NCBI RefSeq assembly: GCF_901709675.1
Contig: NC_051093.1
Coordinates: forward strand, 5,787,053-5,851,052
Source of the DNA: Syngnathus acus
Taxonomy: Eukaryota > Chordata > Actinopteri > Syngnathiformes > Syngnathidae
Reading direction: 5' to 3'
DNA length: 64,000 nucleotides
This document shows positions 54,601 through 64,000 of the stretch, one piece after another. Below the pieces are notes generated by a model. The model made no database searches. It was not told where the DNA came from and saw only the letters and a list, made by a program, of their open reading frames with translations. The translations under genes were made by a program, and so were the position numbers. Each line of letters begins with the position of its first letter. Position 1 is the stretch's first letter.

Positions 54601-56802
54601 GACAACCAGGTAAATAAATAAAAGAGATCTGGGGTCAAATGTGGCCCTATAACGTATGACCTTATCTTCACTTAGGAAAATCCTGTATGACTTTGTTAAC
54701 CATGGCTCGCTATGAGTGGTTTGAAGAATGGGAGGGGACAAAGATTGGCAAGAGGGGACAGGATTACCAGGATCTAAAAAACCACATGGCTCAGGAGATG
54801 CTGGAGTGGGCCATAACTATCTTCCCTCAACTTAAAGACAAGGTGTGTGTTGATCTTTGTCATGTATGTTAGTTTTTTTACTTGTGTTATTCTACACCAA
54901 GGGTGTCGAACTCCAGTCCTCTTGGAATCTTGGACAACATATTGGAACGCGGCCCCAAGGACAAGAGCTTGACACCTGTGACCTTTGACCATGATATTTC
55001 CCTAATAAAGTGGCCTGTTATTAGGTACACTTGAAAATGGCGATGTACCTAATGGAGTGTCCGTGTGATTCCCTCGTTAAGTGCACCTGCGTGAAAAGTT
55101 TTAGCTCTTGCAGCACGTGAAAATGACCAAAATCTTTTCACGCAGGTGCGTTTAACGAGGGTAACTTGGAAAACATATTGGAACGCGGCCCCGAGGACTA
55201 GAGCTTGACATCTGTGACCTTTGACCGTGATATTTCCCTAATAAAGTGGCCTGTTATTAGGTACACTTGAAAATGGCGGTGTACCTAATGGAGCGTCCGT
55301 GTGATTGCCTCGTTAAGTGCACCTGCGTGAAAAGTTTTAGCTCCTGCAGAACGTGAAAGGAGCTAAAACTTTTCACGCAGGTGCGCTTAACGAGGGTAAC
55401 TTGGAAAACATATTGGAACGCGGCCCCGAGGACTAGAGCTTGACATCTGTGACCTTTGACTGTGATATTTCCCTAATAAAGTGGCCTGTTATTAGGTACA
55501 CTTGAAAATGGCGGTGTACCTAATGGAGCGTCCGTGTGATTGCCTCGTTAAGTGCACCTGCGTGAAAAGTTTTAGCTCCTGCAGAACGTGAAAGGAGCTA
55601 AAACTTTTCACGCAGGTGCGCTTAACGAGGGTAACTTGGAAAACATATTGGAACGCGGCCCCGAGGACTAGAGCTTGACATCTGTGACCTTTGACTGTGA
55701 TATTTCCCTAATAAAGTGGCCTGTTATTAGGTACACTTGAAAATGGTGGTGTACCTAATGGAGTGTCCGTGTGATTCCCTCGTTAAGTGCACCTGCGTGA
55801 AAAGTTTTAGCTCCTGCGGAACGTGAAAGGAGCTAAAACTTTTCACGCAGGTGCACTTAACGAGGGTAACTTGGAAAACATATTGGAACGCGGCCCCGAG
55901 GACTAGAGCTTGACACCTGTGACCTTTGACCATGATATTTCCCTAATAAAGTGGCCTGTTATTAGGTACACTTGAAAATGGTGGTGTACCTAATGGAGTG
56001 TCCAAGTGACATCACAGATCAAACAGCCAATCAGAAAGTGGGGGTGAGGGCGGGTGTGGCATTTTTCACTTAAATCAGGGGTGGGGACCTCCAGTCCTCG
56101 AGGGGCCGCGTTCCAATATGTTTTCCAAGTTACCCTTCTTAAACACACCTGCGTGAAAAGATTTGTTCATTTTCATGTGCTGCAGAGCTAAAACTTTTCA
56201 CGCAGGTGCACTTAACGAGGGAATCTTGGAAAACATGTTGGAATGCGGCCCCCGAAGACTGGAGTTTGACACCCCTGTTTAAATGGATGTTTATTTCAAA
56301 CTCATTGTCTTTTAAATGTGTTTTTAAGCATTTTAAATGGTTTTGCTTTAGTGTACTTTTTTGTGGTTTTATGTAGTTTTTGACAAAATGTAACACACTT
56401 ATTTTCAATTGTGTGTCTCTTTTTAGGTGGTTATGGTTGATGCAGCCACACCTCTGACTAATGTCCACTACTTGGGTGCACCAAGAGGTGAGATGTATGG
56501 TGCTGAACACAATTTGGAGCGCTTCACCCCTGAAACGGTTGCAAGGACCAGGCCACAAACACCTATCAGTGGTCTATACTTAACAGGTGACTCAAGAAAA
56601 ACAAAAACACTGGAGTTGTAATTGACAGTATTTAACTGTGTGTTTGTTTGCAGGTCAGGATGTGTTCTGTAATGGCATGGCTGGAGCTTTGCATGGTGGA
56701 CTACTCTGTGCCTCTGCTGTCCTAAATCAGATCCTCTATATTGACCTTCTAGCACTTAAGAACCGCCTAAAAAAGAAAAAGGCAAATCATAAGCTCACCT
56801 GA
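51643..56802 (+). CDS. retsat: All-trans-retinol 13,14-reductase (retinol saturase)
   Basis: Twelve coding exons (51643-51802, 52052-52234, 52797-52935, 53007-53109, 53230-53425, 53521-53718, 53913-54032, 54116-54254, 54500-54609, 54676-54842, 56427-56586, 56654-56802) give 607 residues; human RETSAT has 610. The protein begins with a hydrophobic helix ([19 protein letters not shown]) for ER membrane targeting. A dinucleotide-binding fold follows, with [20 protein letters not shown] and an acidic strand end ([12 protein letters not shown]). C-terminal motifs are [15 protein letters not shown] and [19 protein letters not shown]. RetSat saturates the 13-14 double bond of all-trans-retinol. Exon 9 has the acceptor TATGGGAAG at 54499, chosen because it restores frame and family sequence (MEQYSSL then [14 protein letters not shown]). 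An AATAAA lies at 56842. Confidence 0.94.
52600..52735 (-). mobile_element. Minus-strand tRNA-derived SINE fragment in retsat intron 2
   Basis: On the minus strand a tRNA-like head is visible: GCAGCGTGGTTCAGGAGTAG as A box region and GGTTCGATTCTCAC as B box. It is followed by a body ending in a GTGTCTTGCTCAAG-type word on the plus strand. That word is shared with the fragment in carm1 intron 13, so both belong to one family. Confidence 0.7.
54897..56277. repeat. Five-unit ~235-bp hairpin-bearing tandem array in retsat intron 10
   Basis: Units repeat at 237, 234, 235 and 235 bp, measured from CCTAATAAAG at 55001, 55238, 55472, 55707 and 55942. Each unit holds a small inverted repeat (ATTAGGTACAC facing GTGTACCTAAT). 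Four units also hold a larger hairpin at 55071-55158 (diverged), 55308-55395, 55543-55630 and 55778-55865. In the second hairpin the arms are 38 bp with 37 matches around a 12-bp loop. The hairpin arms are related to the MITE at 56075-56277, so the array looks like a nested MITE that was then tandemly amplified. Confidence 0.92.
56075..56277. mobile_element. hAT-like MITE at the end of the array
   Basis: The left end CAGGGGTGGGGACCTCCAGT and right end ACTGGAGTTTGACACCCCTG are imperfect terminal inverted repeats, extending inward through GGCCGCGTTCCA / TGGAATGCGGCC. Flanks CTTAAAT and TTTAAAT could be an 8-bp-type target duplication that has decayed. CAGGGGTGTCAAACT-like ends are frequent in fish non-autonomous hAT elements. 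Confidence 0.7.
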
Positions 56803-57543
56803 AAGTAGTTATTTTATTTACTCATAACACCCAAAAAATTTAATAAAGATTTTTTGCATTTCAGCATATCTGATTCTGGATGCATTTTGCAAGACGGCCA
56901 ATTTGACCATAAACTTCCAAGGAAAAGCAATGGTGCACCGATGCACACAACTGCTCTATTTTGTTGTCCATTGTGTAATAATTGAGTGAATGATTGCTCA
57001 TCCACTAGTGTTAAAGTTGAGTTGTTTGAAGGCAAAAATGGCTTTTGTTCCATATATTCAATGTTTTGGCACAGGTATTGCCTTTCACAAATAAAATGTC
57101 ATTTGGTCCTGAACGCCTGTGCGTTAACTGTTTTGAAAATGTCAATTATGAGTTGACGGCTGTCAAAACAATCAAAAACTATTCAATTATTGACTCTCAC
57201 TGAAAAGCACTTTTAATAGATCAACTGTAGATATCACTTTATTGTAGGATTACATATGTTAAGTGAGTGCATGTCACAGACCAAGAATGTTTTTCAAGCA
57301 GGGAACATCTGTAACATCCTCTATGCATGGAAACAGAGCCACAAATCTCAATTTGTAGGTAAGCATGAGGAGTTTTATGCACAAAAGCTTGGGTGAAAGT
57401 TTGTATCTCGCTGACTTTTAGATTTTTGTCCAGGAACCATTTTGGTACCGGCATCGAGGTACTTTATGAAGGAAGTAAAAATGTTGGTATAGTGACAACA
57501 CTAGCTCCACCATCAACATTTTTTATTGAAAATCAAGTGTCAC
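56803..57543. other. Convergent retsat-rpl23 intergenic region
   Basis: retsat ends with AATAAA at 56842-56847. rpl23, converging from the other strand, has an AATAAA at 57522-57527 on the minus strand, about 17 bp after its stop. The stretch between shows no gene. Confidence 0.6.
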
Positions 57544-59862
<2,319 letters not shown>

Positions 59863-59870
59863 GGCGACAA

Positions 59871-59883
59871 CAGGAAAAGAGAC
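59871..59883 (-). promoter_or_regulatory. rpl23: Candidate 5' TOP tract of rpl23
   Basis: On the minus strand GTCTCTTTTCCTG lies 9-21 bp before the ATG. A C followed by an unbroken pyrimidine run is the form of terminal oligopyrimidine starts in ribosomal protein mRNAs. The exact start site is not known. Confidence 0.55.
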
Positions 59884-60530
59884 CGAGGGGACGGGGGATT
59901 GTGGGAAATATTCTTCATCCGGGTTTTGTCGGAATCTCGTGCTGCGTTCAATAAAATCGGAAAGAGCAGCGATTTATTTTTATATTTATTGACTGCTGTT
60001 TAAAGTTTCAACTATTCCAGTAGTTGTTTTATTTCTGTTGTGGTTTTGATTGCAAACAGGTTAGAAAAATCGTGTTTTGCTATACAATCACAAATGCCTG
60101 CAAAGGAAGTAGTCTATTCGCTGGTGAGCTGCTCTATTAAAGCATATACGTACCTTTCAGAGACCACAAGCAATGGTGCCATAGTGTAGTGGTTAGTGCA
60201 CTGGACTCTCTCTCCCCAGCGACCCGAGTTCAATTCCCAGTGAGGGTTAAGGTTAGGGCTAGGGTAAAGCGTACTAAATTTATTTACTTTATCGGGACAT
60301 AAAATCAGAGATGGCTGGAACAGCCAAAAATTGCACACTTGCACTTTCACAACTGCGTATTCCCATTGGGGGTAACCTTTTTAATTTTTTTAACTGATTT
60401 GTTTATTTCGATCTCACGTGGTACCATGGGGGCAGTGGTGGTTCTACACTAATTACTCCAGGACGAGACTACTTCCGAGACCGCCCCCCCCACAGTAAAA
60501 AAAAAATTTCACTTCACACAGATGTTTTTT
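59884..60530. other. timm29-rpl23 intergenic region
   Basis: Both neighbours are transcribed leftward. The gap contains the rpl23 promoter at its left end, the tRNA-like sequence at 60173-60247, and a homopolymer C/A region near 60483-60509 next to the timm29 3' end. Confidence 0.5.
60173..60247 (+). pseudogene. tRNA-like sequence (tRNA-Glu-type or SINE head)
   Basis: TAGTGTAGTGGTTAGTGCACTG resembles an A box region and GAGTTCAATTCCCAG a B box at normal spacing. The anticodon arm pairs poorly, so it is more likely a tRNA pseudogene or the head of a degraded SINE. It lies in the rpl23-timm29 gap. Confidence 0.45.
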
Positions 60531-61513
60531 TTATTCTTTCTCCTCATCTTTCAATTTCAGCGCAAGCCAAGACTCTCGGTGCAGTCGCTCATTTGATTCC
60601 ACCACCTGAGCATTGGGTGGTGATGTTCTCTGCATATGCACTGGTAGGTACATGAACTCATCTTCATTAACGTCATAGTTTGTCATCTTTGAGTTCAGGA
60701 CCCACCAGTGACCAGCAAAGCCTACATCCATTATACGTCTGGGGAACTCTCTCCAGATTACAGACAAACTAGAACACTGAGCTTCATACAGAGAGCTGTC
60801 GTGTGTATGGTCAGTAAAATAAATAAAAGAAAGTAGTCCCAGGTTGATATGGCAGAGACGGCCCTCGTTGCGAAACTTAAGCAGTTTCTGCACATGGCTA
60901 TCAGCGGTTGCATTGCGGATCCATGATGACAGCAGACCCAGCTGATTGGAACACTCGAGGAGGGACTCTTCAAAAGATGAGTAATCAGGCTTTGTGAAGA
61001 AACTGGTTAATGCACCTCCAAGCATGGTAATGCATATTGATGCTTTGACAGGATGCTCCCAGATGCCAACCACCATATCACGACATGCTTCTTTGTAGTC
61101 AGATGCCAGACCGCGTCCCCATTTACCTAAACAGTAGAAAAGATGCAGAATAACATAAATTGAGCATTGGAATTTCTCTCAATCCAAGTACTACAGTGTA
61201 GAACAAAAATAATGACAATAAAATATCAAATCTTTACAGACTAGCAAGAAGACGAAAGACATTTTACACAGTGGACAATAATTAAAATACAGAAAAAGCT
61301 GCCAAAGTATAGCAATTCACTTCCAGAACAGCTGTAGTTGGAGTCCTGACGTGCTCATGCAGGTTAAAACAAAGTCATATGCTTCTTCATATGCGCATAT
61401 GCATTCTCACCTGCTTTACTATTTTTCAGTTTATCCAAGAGACTTGAGTGACGAGAGGTCGATGTTTCTCTTACAGTACAAAGCATCCTCCTGATTCCCA
61501 ATCGGAACGCCAT
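60531..61513 (-). CDS. timm29: Mitochondrial import inner membrane translocase subunit Tim29
   Basis: Two exons on the minus strand (61411-61513 and 60531-61126) give 232 residues. The first exon codes a basic, Arg-rich start (MAFRLGIRRMLCTVRE) typical of a mitochondrial presequence. The second codes GRGLASDYKEACRDMVVGIW, a hydrophobic segment (ICITMLGGALTSFF), and family motifs GRLCHINLGLLSFIY, RIMDVGFAGHWWVL and DVNEDEFMYLPVH. All align with human TIMM29 (C19orf52). Tim29 stabilises the TIM22 carrier translocase in the inner membrane. Human TIMM29 is 260 residues, so the C-terminal tail is shorter here. The stop codon TAA is embedded in an AATAAA hexamer. Confidence 0.92.
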
Positions 61514-61617
61514 ATCAAAAGCAAAATCTTATATTCTTCAAATTGGTAGCACGGTTAATACTACACGGTTAATACTTGCAACTCGAAACTGCGTAGTGCG
61601 CATGCTTGAACCGGCAA

Positions 61618-61635
61618 CCATCTTGCGCATGCGCA
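61618..61635 (-). promoter_or_regulatory. timm29: YY1-like and NRF1-like sites upstream of timm29
   Basis: TGCGCATGCGCA at 61624-61635 is a perfect palindromic NRF1 consensus. Minus-strand AAGATGG at 61618-61624 is a YY1 core. They are about 105-120 bp upstream of the timm29 ATG, similar in spacing to the pair before clpp. Confidence 0.7.
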
Positions 61636-63388
61636 GATTGTCCACCACCTTGGATCGCTAACTACGGCATCCCCACTAACACAAAATACCTTTATAATGG
61701 TCCGTTTTCGTAAAAATGTATTTAAAACTTACAGAAAAGTATTTACGGGGTGCACCCGGTCTAATACATCTCTATTATCTATTAAGAGTACACAAAGAAT
61801 TTAAAGGTGGAATTGGGATGAATTATAAAGTCTATTAAAAGAATACGACAGTGAAAGACAGACGTGGATTCATAACGTCGTCTTTAGTGCGCCCTTGTGG
61901 ATATTTAGTGCAAAGACTGCGTTTTGAGGAAATTCTGGAATGTGTGCATTTTCAACTTTTGGCACATTTACCCCTGACGAAATGTGGAGAGCATATATTG
62001 GTGTCGTCGGTTGAACCAAGCGTGGATATTTCTCATGCATCCTCCCGGGAAAGATATGGCCAAAAATGTCATATGATCACGATGATCACATCAAAAGACA
62101 TCAAAGCAGCAGTGTTTGGTTGAAACCATATCTGATGTTTATGAAGAAACAGCAAACCGGTTCACACCTTTTGGCTCGTGAAAGTATCTTACCTGCTTCC
62201 TGCACAATTAATTTCACCTAAGCAATATAGCCGCTGCGCACGCGCAGTTTGCTTTTCTAGAAACAAACTTTGGGGTAATTGTAAAAATCGCTGCTGCAAG
62301 ACTTGTTTTTCAAGAAACGAAAAAACGTTCCACCCACATTGTGTCCATGTCTAGTACTGCAACACCCGGAAGTAACCATCAACAGTGTTTTGTGCTGCAG
62401 AAACGACTGATGCAACAAAGCAGACTGGCATTGAAGTCCCCTAAACAGGTTGGTGAAATATCAATTTATCTAGTCAAAGCTGTCTGTTCATAAGAAGCTG
62501 TGCTGGAAACAATATAATACAAACTAACTTCTATTATTAAAGACAAGCGACTTTTTTGGACAAATAAAAATGCATTTCAGTGTGTACTAATGCGAGATTT
62601 ATATTTTTGCCATTGTGATTGGTGGTTTAGAGGTGTGTTTTGCCAATTACTTAAGTCTTGATGGGTTAATAGCACTTCATAAATCTGCAGGAGTCACTGG
62701 CATTTCCAATCGTTCTAGTATATCTAGATTAATCTGTAGGATTTCTAAATAGGAAAAGAAACGATCATTTGCATTGACCTCAGATCAATAAAGTGAAGAT
62801 ATGTAAGAGGAGTGTGAGACATGTACAAGGGTCGTGTGACAGCATTCAAGGTGGAGGTGAGATAACAGCAAAGATCAGATCTGAGTCCTTGTTCACAGTG
62901 GTGATGGAGAGGTTGACAGATGAGGTCATATAGGAAGATTGTAGATGACATAGTCAGAGTAGAATTTCACCTCGAGAGTTTAGCCTGGAGAGGTGGAAAT
63001 GTGCTCTGCATACATTTGCACTTACGTCTTGGGTGGATCTTAGCTGGGAGTGGTTCTGGAATCAAGTCTGCAATCAGATGGCTAAGCCATGAAGGAGGAA
63101 GTTAAGAGGAAAGAGTTGACAGAAAAATATGACATAACATTAGAAGTTCCTGCTGAATGACTGAAGTGTTATGTTGCATTGGAATGTGTATCTCCAAGAT
63201 GGCAGATGGTCCTCAAGCCCCTAAAGGACAAGAACCTCCCTTCAAAATGGTGACATATGTTTTGTGAAGATTGGAGTATGCTTTGGCAACTTTCTATGAT
63301 TGTTACACCATTGTAAATTAACAAGCAAATATTTTCAAAGATGTTTTTTTGTTTTTAAAACATTTGTGTTGGTATTTTAGGTGAAAAG
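61636..63388. other. timm29-ALDH3 head-to-head intergenic region
   Basis: No coding gene is supported in this 1.75-kb stretch. A splice acceptor at 63380 precedes the ALDH3 ATG, so at least one untranslated exon lies upstream. A candidate ends at the donor near 62452 (CCCTAAACAG|GTTGGT). A second GC-rich ACGCGCA word lies near 62235. Confidence 0.45.
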
Positions 63389-64000
63389 ATGGACAGCAAG
63401 AAAGAAATTGTGGACCGCTTACGTCTGGCTTTCCGTTCCGGCATTACAATATCTAAGGACTTTCGTTATGATCAGCTTTCTAAGCTAAGGGCCATGATCC
63501 ATGATAACGAGGAGGATATTTTGAATATATTGCACAAGGATTTTGCCAAGGTAACATTTATAATAGAAATAAGTGCATATGTGACATTAAATCACATCAA
63601 TTACATGATTTAATTTTTGTTTTTTTGCACATATGAATACATTACACAAAAAAGAAAATGGGACAACATTATGACAAACATACATGTCTGTTCTTAATGT
63701 TAACATTTACTTTTCTTCATCCCTCATTCACAATAGCCTAAATTTGAGGCCAGTCTGTCTGAGATTGAAATGGTGATTAATGAACTAGACTACGCCATCA
63801 TGAACCTTCAAGGATGGATGGAGCCAGAGTACGTCAGCACGAATCTTGTAAGTTATACTGTGTGTGTGTGTGTGTGTGTGTACTCTGCTTGTCACCCCAA
63901 GTCAGCTGGGAAAGGCTGCAGCTTCTCTGTGACTTGAAAAGATAAGCAGTGTCAAAAATCATGAATTCATATTTGTTTTTTGTTTTTCTTTAACCCCTGA
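63389..64000 (+). CDS. Aldehyde dehydrogenase family 3 member, 5' part
   Basis: Two exons are visible (63389-63550 and 63737-63847), coding 91 residues before the gene leaves the window in an intron. The residues include VDRLRLAFRSGITISKDFRY, the HDNEEDILNILHKDFAKPKF block and LDYAIMNLQGWMEPEYVSTNL. This is the N-terminal helical region of class 3 aldehyde dehydrogenases, which oxidise fatty or aromatic aldehydes with NAD(P). The first exon starts shortly after an acceptor at 63380. The pieces fit ALDH3B1- or ALDH3A-type proteins, and the catalytic Cys region that would decide is outside the window, so no symbol is given. A (GT)n tract lies at about 63860-63880 in the last intron. Confidence 0.85.

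Noticed and set aside
54416-54613. Open frame suggesting retsat exon 9 starts earlier in another frame.
   Set aside because: The acceptor at 54499 (GGGAAG) gives the family sequence MEQYSSL...[14 protein letters not shown] in the correct phase; the longer frame does not match.
61851-62123. 90-codon open frame upstream of the ALDH3 gene.
   Set aside because: No domain, no splice context and no known family resemblance; likely chance.

Overview
The window is vertebrate nuclear DNA, almost certainly from a teleost fish with a compact genome. The evidence is spliced genes with short GT-AG introns, proteins that align end to end with human orthologues, a V-SINE with a target-site duplication, and typical fish MITEs. 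Some repeats look like those of syngnathids, but I cannot place the species. No bacterial, viral or CRISPR features were seen.

Layout: itgb3 (399-7183, +, 15 coding exons), mettl2a (8175-10431, +), tlk2 (12356-17032, +), mrc2 (18701-31967, +, 28 coding exons), clpp (34631-36865, +), carm1 (37252-49606, +), retsat (51643-56802, +), rpl23 (57544-59862, -), timm29 (60531-61513, -) and the first coding exons of an ALDH3-family gene (63389 to beyond the window end, +). Exons were assigned by reading splice sites and reading phase. All nine complete models keep frame, with predicted lengths of 787, 357, 699, 1480, 271, 576, 607, 140 and 232 residues.

RNA genes: intron 6 of itgb3 holds a ten-copy tandem array of tRNA-Thr(CGT) genes on the minus strand with a period of about 170-179 bp. 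Each repeat unit also carries a copy of the 3' end of itgb3 exon 6 with its 5' splice site. The next gene downstream is mettl2a, whose human product is known to make m3C32 in tRNA-Thr. Two introns of rpl23 each hold a copy of an H/ACA snoRNA that I read as SNORA21.

Other structures: a five-unit array of about 235 bp with 38-bp hairpin arms lies in a retsat intron. A stop-free 69-nt intron encoding an acidic stretch lies in mrc2. A candidate 66-nt cassette exon in carm1 lies between inverted repeats. NRF1- and YY1-like sites occur upstream of the two mitochondrial genes clpp and timm29. mettl2a-tlk2-mrc2 is a block I recall from human 17q23, and carm1/timm29 are neighbours on human 19p13. The window therefore joins segments that are separate in human.
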